Assembly: GCA_964057225.1 (NCBI GenBank)
Contig: OZ059895.1
Span: 7,068,001-7,132,000 of the forward strand
Source: Auanema rhodensis
Lineage: Eukaryota > Nematoda > Chromadorea > Rhabditida > Rhabditidae
Direction of reading: 5' to 3'
Length of the DNA stretch: 64,000 bases
Positions 41,845 through 53,285 of this stretch are shown here, piece after piece. The notes below the pieces were generated by a model. That model made no database searches, had not been told where the DNA came from, and was given only the letters and a program-made list of their open reading frames with translations. The position numbers and the translations under genes were made by a program. Within the stretch, counting starts at the first letter, position 1, and every line of letters begins with the position of its first letter.

Positions 41845-44800
41845 ATGTCACGGCGAAAACAGCTGAAACCAACACCAGTGAAAGAAGACCACCCAGGTAC
41901 TACGAACTTAACTATATCAGGCATAGTTGATAATATTATTACTGACTGTCCGATGACTAAAAAACGGTATTACATCGGGTTCTGTTAATATTTATATATG
42001 TTTGACAATGTTACAGCAAGTTATCAGATGCTGAATTTCATGTTGAAATTGATGATAAGACATCACTGACTCTCACGTCAACTGGAATTGATGTGGATCA
42101 GCAGACAACTGCTTCTCAACCTTCCAATTTAAGTGAATCGTCATCAAAACTTGATCAGTTTACTTGTCAATTATGTCTTTCACACTTTGACAGTATATCA
42201 AACTTACAAATGCATACGCTCAAACTTCATGTATCACCGGTAAGTACTGTATCAGTTTTACACCAAAGCTTCCATTAGAATTAAACCAAACCAATTTTTG
42301 AGTTTTACATAATTATTCAAAGAAAAACGAAAAAACTAACCCCAGATGGCATTATGTAGTTTTCTGACTCCCATAATGCATAACTAAAATGACTTATATG
42401 TATCCCTTCGAAACTGCTTTCGAGGACATTGCCAATTTCAGCTACAACGAAGCTGTTTTGCGTTCACAAATGAGAAAAATATAATGATACAAATGATGAT
42501 AAATTTTTGGCCATGATGTTGATAGGATACTAAATCTTCATGCTGTCTTTTTCAAATAGAAACTTTTTTGAACAAATTTCGAATCAATTTAAAATTAAAC
42601 AATATATTGAGAAAAAAATAAAAAACAAAAATAATAAAATGTGGATCAATATAATAAAATGATATTTTCTTTCAGTTAAAAGGTAATGAAGTTGTATCAA
42701 CTTCTGAAGCGCAGGAACCTACTGTCACATCCGGTTTTCTTGAATGCCAGCATTGTTCAGCAGTATTCTCGAATTTTGCCAGTTTTGCAACTCATATGCG
42801 TAAGCATATCACCATTGAGAATGGCTTGGAGATGCGAGGTTCACCGATTCAGAATGTTGTGGTAGTCCCCGAATCATTAAGTACATCGTCAGCTATGATG
42901 GCAGCAAGTGCACAAGCTGCAGCTCTTTTACTCGAAGTGCCGCCTTGCTCAATATGCTCAGCCACATTCACAGATAATTTGGTAAGCTCTTTATCATAGT
43001 TTTCCTTCAAGTCACTACAACATCATTTATAATGACAAATTCATAAAGATATAGCTGAGCGTCTGTAAGCTGTCAACACCGATAGTCCCCGACGACGGTG
43101 TTGTCTAACATTCAAATGTAATCCTTAGCGGTCTCATGGGAAATATAATGTGCACTCTTTCATCCATTTTAGTAGCATATAATTTTGTTACTGGTTGGGA
43201 AGAAAGGCATTTTCTCTTTGGCGTTGTAGCCTGCTTTCTCTATTCTTTTGCATTTCGTTAATTTACTTTCACGAATGATTCCGAAACGATTCCCCAGTGA
43301 CTAAAAATAGCTATGCATCAACTAAATATAGTTCTTATTATGCAATACCTATTTTCAAGCCATAATCAATAGGGTAATGCTCTAACTCTTTACTAGCAAC
43401 ACTGACTCAAGCATAATTAGTTGTTCTGTAGAGCACCACACATATACACAACCAGCCAATACGACTAATCAACAAGAACCGTCGACAGCTTCCCATGAGG
43501 ATTCTATCAGCTGCAGGACTGAAGACCAGATGATCACCATCAGATAGAAAGCATTAGAAAACGTTATATGCGGAAAGAAATCAAAGATATCTAATGAGAG
43601 ATGAATTTAATTAAAACTAATCTTTAAGATATGTTGTATATGGAATTGTTTGCAACACAATTCTCAGCATAATGTTAGCTTGACTTTTCAATTTGAATGC
43701 AGATTGAAGTTTTGATTAATAGCAAAAACATTCGAGTCGCTTTATAAACTAGCTAAAAAGGAGTGCTACCAAGAAATCTTAAGCTGTAACAATCATTTGA
43801 TTAGGTTTTTAAAATTTGTATATTCCAGAGCCGGTTATCACATATTGTAACTCATTATGAAACAAAAATCGCTAGAGTTGTCTGTAGTACATGTTATGAA
43901 GTTCTTCCGACGGCCACAGCGTTGAAAGATCATTTTACTGAGCGTCATCTAAGTATTCGTTTCAATTGTACAATTTGCAATCTGACAACTAACACCCAAG
44001 AAGAATATCAAGTAAGTTACTAACATATGTATATAATAGTACGCTTTCTTCGTTGTTCCGCTCTTTTTTTTTTGCACGAAACGACGCAAACACATATTGC
44101 TTAGTATTCTGCAATATTCCGGATCACCATTGCTTAATCTCAAGGGAAATGTCCATAATTGGAATGCTGTTAGACGTACCATTCTCCTGAGAATTTAAAA
44201 CGAAATAAAGCAATCTAAAACTAGCATTTGATGCACGCTTATATGATCGGTTCTACAGGAGCACTGTCTGCTACACTGTCAAGAAAACAGCGTATCAAGA
44301 TGCAAAATTTGTCAAAAAACAATGGAAACACGGGAATTACTAGCTATACATATTCAACTTGATCATGATAGGTAATTGAGAGTGCAAAGGTCTTAATGGA
44401 ATCTAAATTTCAGGGATTCAAAGTCATTTGAACAGCATCGTCTTACAGCTGCCGCCGCAGCGGCAGCTTCTTTGATTGCACAAGCATCCCTTAATCCTTC
44501 TTCGAAACACAGTCTTCATTCGGTCGAGAAATCCCCCGATAGAGAAGTAAATTTTAAAAAATATACCTTATTATATCCTATAATCTATTCTCTTTTCAGT
44601 CACGAATATTACAATGTTCTGTTTGCGATGAACGCTGCCAAGGTGAAGATGCTCTTGATGAGCATCGTCTATTTAGTCACTGTAAAGTAAGATATTATAA
44701 TACAGATAAATCAAAATATTTTTCTTCTATTTGATTATTTTGAAAGCAAATATTTCCTTTTAAACGAAGAAACATACCTCAAATAGTTATTTCAATTTTT

Positions 44801-45852
44801 ATGAGCCAGATTACGGTATTTGAATGATTTAGATTCCTCGCTCAGATGCATGCGCGGAGTGCTCTAGTCCACTTAGAAATACAGATGATTTTGAAAGACA
44901 TACTAGGATGCATACAAGAGATATGTATATGCATTGTGCTGTCTGCAGGTATCTTTGTAAAAATAATTTTTTTTCAAAAATATTTACAGGCAATCGTTAC
45001 GTAGCGAAACTCAGTTGCTTCTACATTGTAGATTTCATATGACACAAGCACCAAGCACTTACCGAACTAATGCAAAATCTCCAGGACAACACACAGAACA
45101 GCAATGTGAAATATGTTCAAAAGTCTAAATTTAAAATTTTATAAACGTAATTAAACTTCCTTTAGGTATTAATCTCACATGATCAACTAATGCTTCATTT
45201 ATTGGAGCATGATATTTACAAATCATGTCCTCATTGCAGCCTTAGTTTTTCTTTAGCTCATCAATTACTTAGTCATGTTTCAGAATTGCATTCATCTGTA
45301 AGTATTATATTGATTAAAATTGTTTCCAATCAATAATATCTTACAGGAATCTCCATTTTATAAATGTGATATATGTGAGGAAAGTTTTCAATTTAATATA
45401 CAATTAGATCATCACAAGCTCCGTCATGGTCAAGACATTGATAGTTCTGATTCTGACAGTAGTTCTTATGCTTGCAATCAGTGTGACAAAGTTTGAAACC
45501 TTATATCGATAGAATAATATAAATATACTTTTAAGAGTTTTCAATCAATTACCTCATTGCAATCTCATTCAGCAAATCATAAAGAAGGTGCAATTAGAAG
45601 ATGCCCAATATGTTGTCTTTCTTTCAATACTGCCTCAAGATATGAGAATCATGTAAGGAAGCATGTAAATACAAGCTGTTGTGTATGTCAGATTTGTGGA
45701 CAAGGTTTCAATCGGTACGTCGTCCTGCTCTAGAACATTGCATATAAGCATTTCCTATAATCTTTTACAGAAGAGATGAACTAGAACAACATATGATGGT
45801 ACACAAAGGAAATCTTGAAATAGGATCACGGTTTCAGAAAATATCATCATGA
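41845..45852 (+). CDS. Multi-C2H2 zinc-finger transcription factor with N-terminal NuRD-recruiting motif (ZNF423/ZNF521-like)
   Basis: There are 13 exons: 41,845-41,966; 42,017-42,239; 42,676-42,981; 43,829-44,011; 44,259-44,371; 44,414-44,546; 44,600-44,686; 44,833-44,948; 44,990-45,122; 45,166-45,297; 45,347-45,490; 45,536-45,714; 45,771-45,852 (TGA). They give 650 residues, all in phase. The protein starts MSRRKQLKP, the motif by which SALL, FOG, BCL11 and ZNF423/521 proteins bind the RBBP4/NuRD corepressor. About 15 C2H2-type fingers follow, for example CQLC at residues 91-94 paired with H107/H112. One, FNCTIC in exon 4, has a divergent second half. Fingers are single and spaced apart, with no TGEKP linkers, unlike KRAB-type arrays and like ZNF423/521. 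An Ala-rich run (about eight Ala) lies in exon 6. SALL-type or another NuRD-linked factor is the alternative. Confidence 0.82.
43030..43560. repeat. Possible dispersed-repeat fragments in zinc-finger intron 3
   Basis: The 847-bp intron (42,982-43,828) holds two stretches unlike the AT-rich background: about 43,040-43,150 (gatagtccccgacgacggtg) and 43,430-43,560 (gctgcaggactgaagaccag). Neither encodes anything recognisable. They may be remnants of transposable elements; family unknown. Confidence 0.3.
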
Positions 45853-46218
45853 ATATTATATATGTTATAAAGGAGAAAATAATAACAAAATATAAGACTA
45901 CATATCAGAATATATCATATAAAGAATTTTTTAATAATTTGTTACTTTATAATGCTCACAAACTCGTTCAGTAAATTAAAAAAGAGAAATAATTATACAT
46001 TAAATTATATACAAAGTGCAGCCAAAGAGTTAGAACAATGGTTTGGAAAGTGCCACGCTATACAATATTCAAATTTTTGAAACGTAATGGCGCGTTAAAC
46101 CAGATCGTTTATGCTAATTTATCATCAATGAATATATTGGTTTATTTAAACCGGCTTTATCTTATCAAGTACTTTTTTAAAATTTAGTGTTTCTTTTTTT
46201 GAGTTACAACTGGCAAAT

Positions 46219-46516
46219 ATGGATGAAGAAATGACTGTATTACAATCTAATACAAAAAGTCAAATTGCAGCTTATTACTCAGATGCTATGACGGTTAATT
46301 TTCAATAGCTATAATTTTATTATTTACTAGTTTTAGGCTTTTAACAAGATAAACATTAAATTTATTGATATGTTAAGTAATCCTACTAGCGCTAAAGTAG
46401 AAGAAGCTCATCATTTATGTGAAATAATTAAGCTTGCAGCAAGTATGCTGCCAGACACAACCGAAGGAGCAGAATTGGTTGGTCCAAGACACTTATACAG
46501 AGGACAACGTTTATAA
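46219..46516 (+). CDS. Small unrecognised protein, 84 residues, two exons
   Basis: The exons are 46,219-46,293 and 46,337-46,516 (TAA), joined in phase 0 across a 43-bp GT-AG intron with a tttactagttttag acceptor region. The product begins MDEEMTVLQSN and ends RHLYRGQRL. It is mostly polar and helix-prone, with no signal peptide, membrane segment or metal-binding motif. I do not recognise the family. It lies 366 bp after the zinc-finger stop on the same strand and ends 98 bp from the stop of the opposite-strand gene. An AATAAA at 46,560-46,565 is a good polyadenylation signal for it. The clean splice and signal support a real gene; function unknown. Confidence 0.6.
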
Positions 46517-46519
46517 AGT

Positions 46520-46525
46520 TTTATT
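46520..46525 (-). promoter_or_regulatory. AATAAA polyadenylation signal of the DUF1647-like gene
   Basis: TTTATT on the plus strand reads AATAAA on the minus strand, about 90 nt downstream of that gene's stop (46,615-46,617). It sits only 4 nt beyond the stop of the opposing + strand gene. Confidence 0.5.
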
Positions 46526-46559
46526 TTAAAATTTGTCATGTCTAACTTTGTTCTCATAA

Positions 46560-46565
46560 AATAAA
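46560..46565 (+). promoter_or_regulatory. AATAAA polyadenylation signal of the small + strand gene
   Basis: The hexamer lies 44 nt after the TAA at 46,514-46,516 and inside the 3' UTR space shared with the minus-strand gene. Confidence 0.6.
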
Positions 46566-46614
46566 CCCGTAAATATTGATTTTGTTTTAAACAAGCAGAA
46601 ATATCTATTCTAAT

Positions 46615-48358
46615 CTACGTGAGACATTTCAATGGTCCTTCCCAAAAGGCAGATCTTCCTCCTCGCTGGATTCGAAAAAAATCCACGATTTCGCTAGAGT
46701 AAAAGTGGCGATCATACCAAAATTGGTTTGCAAGTAGGATATTAACAACAGATTGATCAAATCTGCAATGCCAATAATACTATAGAAAATCATTAAAACA
46801 GAGATGGCAAAAACCTATGGCATCCAGCATACGTTGAGAACCGATCGGCTCCGAAAGAGCAACCTAACTGTGATCCAGGAGGAGCCATACATTCTGGTTC
46901 TAAGGCGCACATGACATACCTGGGAAGAAATCAATGCGCAACTTTAATTAGAATGATATACCATTTTAGGACATATTCCACTATTTCTTTTGTTCGAGCT
47001 ACTAAAGCAAATCCGGCTTCGTACATTTTTGCTTTTGGTTTTTTGATTTCAGCAAAATTCGTAGGAATATAATTATATACACCTGTCAATTTAGGTTTAA
47101 TTTTGAGAATATCTAAATACCTTTAGAAGTTGCAGCGTAAATACCATGTGACGTATAGCTATGAAGCAGATAAGGCGCCTGATCATTCACAAGTATTTTT
47201 ATATATTTAGTATAACAGTACCTTTTTACATTCTGCCAGGTTGCTTTTCCATACAGTTTGATTCCATCCTGATTCATGCGGTTGAATTGCTTCTCGATGA
47301 TCCCGTTCTTCAGATGATGAGACATTGTTACTAAACAATTATATATAGTCACCTTTTTATAAATTTATTCTTACTTAGGGTTAGAGTTTATATGGCATCT
47401 CAGCAGATCGTAAACATGACTCCAATCATTTCTGAGAAAAATTACGGAGCTATCCATGTAGAATACAGATTTATAGTCTTTCAAAGCTTCCTAAAACATG
47501 TATTTAAAACCCTAAATTTAACAAAAAACAATTTACAGCTATAAGAATAGGCTTCCATCTATATTCTTGTAAAAATTTAACTCTCTCTCCAAATTTGGTA
47601 AAATTAAAAGATCGGATTTCTACATTGCATGCACCCTGGATAACTTATTTGTAATATTTCTATAAAATTATTAACATACTATAAATTTAACCAAATCCTT
47701 TCCGAGTCCTAAATCATATAAAATTACTTTTTGATGAGGGAAATATTGCCGAATTAAATCAATCTGAAATACTTATAACTTACATTTTCAAGTGTTGTCT
47801 TACCAGCCGATATCCTTCATGAACATGAGAACGCGAAAACGCCGTCACGAAGACAGGATCTGGCATGTCATCTTGACTAAGATCAAGTAAATTTGTGTCA
47901 TCATAGTCTAGCAGGTCTAAAAATAAACATGTGCAGCTTGATGTTCTTAACTAAAACTACCTAAATCTTGTAAAATTTCGATTTGTTGACAGTTAAAGCG
48001 CTTGCCAGTTACTGTTCGATTCTCTGGTAGTCGATAACAAAAATCATAACGAGTATAATCAGATCCAATACATTCACATTCCGGATCAACGGATATTTCT
48101 TCTTGTTTCTTATTAATTATTTGTAGTTTAGTCTTAATAGTATAATAATTGTATTATACTATAGAAAATTTTTTGAAAGATATAAACTAACATCTATACT
48201 TCTCCATATATGGGATCTATTGAAAATTTGAATAACCATTGTACCAGATAAAACAAGTATCATATACTTAACAAAATGATATTTTGTACAATTGAAAAAA
48301 TTGTAATATTACTTACTATAAATAGATTAATACAGCGATGACGTAAAAGGAAAACCAT
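46615..48358 (-). CDS. Type II membrane protein with DUF1647-like (putative glycosyltransferase) domain
   Basis: There are 12 exons, in coding order: 48,358-48,317; 48,266-48,192; 48,132-47,961; 47,916-47,804; 47,763-47,692; 47,635-47,537; 47,490-47,375; 47,330-47,222; 47,178-47,121; 47,082-46,962; 46,919-46,815; 46,762-46,615 (TAG). They give 409 residues with phase kept throughout. Residues about 10-30 form one hydrophobic segment after a short basic N-terminus, a type II signal anchor. The luminal part has PDPVFVTAFSRSH, QKVILYDLGLG, VEIRSFNFTKF, VFYMDSSVIF and YAGCHRFDQSVVNILLAN. This pattern (a VTA opening, a Y-D-L-G-L strand, a YMDSS acidic motif and a DQ-containing C-terminal block) is that of the DUF1647 family of invertebrates, which looks like a GT-A glycosyltransferase fold. 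Substrate unknown; Golgi location inferred. Confidence 0.72.
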
Positions 48359-49592
48359 GTTAAAAAATGGTTTTTTCTAATTGAATTTAAATTCAAAAGT
48401 CCTTAAAAATATAAATTATTAACAAAGTTTGGTATTAATATATCTGTTGGATGAACTAAAATGACTTAAAAATTATAAATCAGAGTTAAAATTAAGTAAA
48501 GTAAGCCTCTTTTCTTGAACTGTACAATTTTTGGCAATTCCAACGAAATAGGTTTGTCGATGTTACCATGAGAACTTGAGTATATAAAAAAACCACGAAA
48601 GGAGAAAGAGAATACTTGGAAAGAAATGAAAAATAAAAATTTTTGAAAATTGAAATACTAATAAAGCATTCAAAATTGATAAAGATTATATAATTCCATT
48701 TAATATTTCAGCCACTAACCATTTATTTCACTAGAACAGGAAAATTATTTGAAACACTGTGATTATTCTACCCATCAAATCTTAATAGCAAAATATTAAA
48801 GAAGAAGATAATATTAATAAAAACGAAAGGTTTCTGGGGAACAAATAATAAAAAAAAACACAAACAAGAGAAGAATTGAAGCCGCAAAATCTAATAAAAA
48901 TATCTCCCATGAATATCTCCAACAGCCAGCGATTAAACGAACGAATTTATGTGGCTTGTGAGAATTTTTCAGAAGGAATTCCGTAATACCAATGATTAAA
49001 AGTTTGAAACTCCCATTATAGCTATTCTCCGGAAAATATTTCGAAAATTTCTATTAGCTTTTCTGCCGAAGTGCCCCTACCATACAAAATATTAAAAAGA
49101 AATTCATGTACGAAATTTTTTATTTTGCATATGAAAGTTGTAAAGATCACAAATCTAGTATAAAAATAAAGTGAAGCATGCACAGGAATCTCGGATGTTA
49201 CAGACAGACTTTCCTATCCCATATAAGATCAACTCATATGGAGTGAGGAGATTTGCATTGTTAATTAGAAAAAATAAAGGGTAAAAACGTATAAAACCCT
49301 ATGGCAGGTGCTAATAAATAAATTAGTAAATATGAATAAATAAATACAATGTAGTCAGAAAAGAAATATGAAGAAAAGGCAAGTTATGATTAGTAAGGAA
49401 AATATTATTAGTTAGAGCATTCCAAATTCTATATGTTAGCATTCACATTAGGAGAATAACTAACAAAACAGAAACGTAAACAGTAAAGGTGAAATAGATT
49501 AAAAGATATGACAAGAAATAACAGATGGTCAAACATTTGTTCTGATACATATTAAATAAATATAAATTATAGAACAATTGCTTTGTTTTTTT
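48359..49592. other. Very AT-rich intergenic stretch after the AP-3 beta stop
   Basis: I see no coding exon here. I looked on the minus strand for exons of the AP-3 beta ear domain, which should follow 49,593, and found no stretch with suitable frame or splice sites. Confidence 0.55.
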
Positions 49593-52500
49593 TTATTTGC
49601 TTGGTTCCGAAAGATCCAATAGGTTCTCAATCCTGGCAACCGTTTTAGCAACATCGCTCACTTTATTGTCCGAATCTGCCCTACTGTCTCCATTGCATCC
49701 ATCGTCTTCACTAGTTTCTTCATCTTCATACTCTTCCTCGCTTTCATCTTCTTCCTCTTCATCGTCTTCATCGTCTTCTTCCTCGTCTTCATCGTCATCA
49801 TCATCGTCATCCTCTTCTTCATCTTCATCCTCTTCTTCCTCATCTTCGTCTTCGTCGTCTTCTTCATCTTCCTCTTCTTCCCAATTCAAAGTTTCTTCAG
49901 GGGCATTAGGATCTCTTCGAAGAGAAGGATCAGAGGAAATCTAAAAATAATTGATAGAACTTTAGTACTTTAATTTTCTCATATAGATATTTACATCTGG
50001 AAAGACAGGAAGTTCCTTATATTTGGTGCACTTTTGATTGAGGACGTGTGACAATGATCCAAGCTGAAACTGATCTCTTTCTTTAAAGCTGCTTTGAGGA
50101 GCAGGCGCTGGTTTCTTGTACATGAACATTTCTTCAGCATGTTCAGAAAGAACAGTAGTATTAAAGAGTAAATTTCTCAAAAATCGGCATCTATAAAAAA
50201 AAGAAAAAATCAATCTAGTAATTGAAAACTACATTTACCTGTCTCTAACATCATAACTTAAGTCGAAACGAGCCAGTTGGAGAACATACTGAACAAGCTT
50301 TTCACACTCTTCTCTATTTACCATCCATAGCTTGACGGCTAACTTCAAAGCTTCCAGCTATAATACACAGATAATTCCTATATACAAAGAAAAATTCAGA
50401 CCTTAACAATTTCATTTTCATTGGAGAAATTTTTGGCCAAAATGCGTAGAAAATCTGGAGCCATATGTCCCAACTACAAATCAGAATAAGGGACAATTTA
50501 AGTTTTGAGCTTACCTTTGATACATGTGTTGCCACCAACCAAACTACACAAGCTCTTGCAGCAGGAGCTTGTATGGTGTTTATTAAACGTACAAGTCTAG
50601 TAAGTAAAGGAAGAGGAGCATCAGCATGCAACAGCCTGAACGCAAAATTAATTAATTAGGAATTGGAATGTCTAGTTCACCTTTTTAAAACTACTACGGC
50701 ACAGCAAACGACATTTTCATTCGGTGATGCAATAAGTTGCACAAGTCCAGACATGCACTGTTCACTTACAGCGCCAACACGGACTGCACATCGTCCAATA
50801 GCCTCAACGGCTGGACCAGCCAGATCACTAATCGTCACATACGTCTGAAGCAAAGAAATGTAAGTATTATTATGTTTCATAGGCATACCTGAAGCTCTCT
50901 CAAAATAACGTGTACATTTGCTTCGGAAACCAAGCTTGTAAGTACATGAAGTTTTAACTCCCTCACGAATGAAGGATCCGATGACCGGACAAAAAATGAT
51001 TTCAGAAATGGATCAAACAAGCTCTAAAAAACACAATATTACGAATAAATATCAAACTATTAAACGATAGACGAAGATACAACAATTATACTTGTTGGTC
51101 CTCGCGTCTACAACAGTGAACCTCACAACCAAGATGAGGGTGGATGTCGAGTATGGCGTTTGAAGCAGAAAAAACAAACAATAGATAGAAATAATAAAGA
51201 AAAGTGACTAAGCATGCGCACAATTAACACACCACAACACGCTACTTGATTGATTGAAGAGATAGAACCGAAAGAATAGAAGAAAGCTACAAAAAGATTG
51301 AACGCTATCTCCGCCACCAAACCCCGAAGAGCACCAGCAAACGATACAAGTCTTTCATATATCACAAATAATCCAGTTAGTAAGACTTCTACTGTTAATT
51401 CGTATTAGTGGTTTCTGGGGCTGAGACAACACGAGTACTCCACACTCATCCTGGGATGCGGGCCCACTTTTGATATTGCGAAAGTGCCTGGTTGTACCGG
51501 GTTCCGTTCGCAAATTGTAGCCATATTCAGAAGAACGACGTACTGAACTTCACGAGGTCCTCGAAGAAGACGAACTAGAGCACGAGCAACCTAAAGGAGA
51601 TTATGATATTTTAAAAATTGAAACGATCCTCACTTGTGAAATTTGTGATTTTGGAGCAACGTGATAGAATAGCTGAGTTACAGACATCACAACACTACAG
51701 TTCCGAGACTAAACAAAGAATTAAGTTAAGTTTATTAATTAAGACGCAAAAATACTTGCAACAAAGGTCGAGCTGAACTAAGCAAAAGAGTTATATCAGG
51801 ATCTGGAGCATCACTATTATCAGGATTAGCTAACTCTGAGCGAGCATAACGAGTAAGTAATCCAATCATTATTACCTAAATATTATTTATATTCAGCAAT
51901 AGTACAGGTAAAAATAGACCTGTCCCCATTCATCTACATCTGCTAAAACCCGACACAATGCTCGATAATGTTTATGAATTAAATCAAATCTTGTTGGGCA
52001 AATCTGTAAGCTTAATTTATCAGGAACAATTTTATTATTGTATAACCTCTTCGAATGCATAAACGGCACTTCCAAGAACTAAACTTCGTCGGTCAGCAAG
52101 TAAGAAATCAATGCAATCAATAAGTTCATTTTCAAGATCAGGATCTAGAGAATACAATTTAGGAATTGCATGAGCAGCAACCTGAAAAGATTTAGAAATA
52201 ATATTAGCTACAGATAAATATTTACCTTCCTAACGTATGGACTCATATCTCTTACACAATCTTTAATAGCTAAAAGCATAATAGGAGAGATCATTCCTAC
52301 TCGAATTGAAGACAATACTCGTAAAGCACTGGCCCGAATCAGCTGATTATGATCCTAAAATTATTATAACTCATATAATAAAATTTTTTAAATTTTACTT
52401 TTAAAGCCTTTTGAAATGTAGAAATTGATAAAAGAGCTAAATCTTGTTGCTCTTCAGCATATCGTACTAAATAAACGTACACCAGCTTTTTGAGCTAAAG

Positions 52501-52865
52501 TAGAACCTTCGCTATACCATTCAAAATTATATTCAAACCTCGACATTTTTCGCAGCTACATTCTTCACAACTGCGGGAAAAAGCTCACTTACATCTTTTC
52601 CTTTTGCTATTAACTGAAATATATTCATATCTCGATGCTATACTAAGCCAAAGTACATACATTAATAATTCTTTTCATAGCATCAACTTTCAAACTATCC
52701 TTGCTATTATCTAGCATTGCTCTCAAGTCAGCAAAGCGCCTGAAAAAAACAGAATACAGCGAATTCATAGAAAATATACACTGACGTTCGGTTATCCAGA
52801 ATGACTCCACCTTCCGCTATCTCCATTTCGGGGCTGGTTAACCCCTCAGGAAATGACATTCTCAT
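49593..52865 (-). CDS. AP3B1: AP-3 complex subunit beta, apparently ending after the hinge
   Basis: There are 17 exons, in coding order: 52,865-52,786; 52,739-52,661; 52,613-52,539; 52,494-52,399; 52,354-52,226; 52,181-52,047; 52,003-51,920; 51,875-51,756; 51,708-51,634; 51,590-51,498; 51,023-50,889; 50,844-50,681; 50,635-50,515; 50,473-50,402; 50,357-50,239; 50,190-49,995; 49,940-49,593 (TAA). They give 706 residues, all in phase. The adaptin HEAT trunk is clear: [58 protein letters not shown] and [17 protein letters not shown]. It ends with the AP-3 motif [17 protein letters not shown]. An almost uninterrupted Asp/Glu run (residues about 612-676) forms the hinge. LLDLS near 698 matches the AP-3 beta clathrin box. 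The roughly 250-residue ear of human AP3B1 (1,094 aa) is missing. AP-3 sorts cargo from endosomes to lysosome-related organelles. Confidence 0.9.
49594..49599 (-). promoter_or_regulatory. AATAAA overlapping the AP-3 beta stop codon
   Basis: On the minus strand the last codons read AGC AAA TAA followed by an A-run, so an AATAAA hexamer overlaps the stop codon. It may be a polyadenylation signal that helps end the transcript without an ear-coding exon, or a chance match in A-rich sequence. The exact position may be off by one or two bases. Confidence 0.35.
51024..51497. repeat. Expanded AP-3 beta intron 10 with possible inserted repeat
   Basis: Most introns of this gene are 33-60 bp, but this one is 474 bp. 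Its inner part (about 51,090-51,500) is less AT-rich and includes ctcacaaccaagatgagggt and catcctgggatgcgggccc. It has no coding potential on the gene strand. An inserted short mobile element is the likeliest cause; the family is not recognised. Confidence 0.4.
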
Positions 52866-53285
52866 CTTAATTTAAAATGAAGTACACAATGAAAAAAATT
52901 AAATACATAGGAGAAGGTAACTCCAATTCAAGTAAACATTAAAAAAGCTGTTATTGAAAGAAAAACTTGAGGTATATAACGAAGGTAGAATTATGAAGAC
53001 ACTTGATTAATACTCGTTATGATATGGAATATTACTCGTCAGAGAAAAGAGATACACGAAATAAAATTCAGGAATAAAAACAAATCCACTTTGTGTAAAA
53101 CTGTATGAGCATTTTAAATACAGACTAGATAAGAAACAACAACAACTTGGCTTGTATATGCCATCGAAGTACCTAACATTCTAATTTTAAGGCAGCAGAC
53201 ATCATGAGCAAGGTAGAACGGATTTGAGAAATACAATCGTGCAGATCAATTGAAAGAATCGGGAATTCAAAAAGAAATTAACAAT
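52866..53285. other. Short intergenic spacer between TAF5 and AP-3 beta
   Basis: There are 420 bp between two minus-strand genes. It must hold the TAF5 3' end and the AP-3 beta promoter or 5' UTR. No other gene is visible. Confidence 0.5.

Noticed and set aside
47113-47352. 79-residue minus-strand frame as a gene of its own
   Set aside because: It crosses two introns of the DUF1647-like gene and mostly reads the wrong frame; the spliced frame gives a continuous family match.
49597-49944. 115-residue poly-Ser plus-strand frame
   Set aside because: It is the antisense shadow of the Asp/Glu tract of AP-3 beta.
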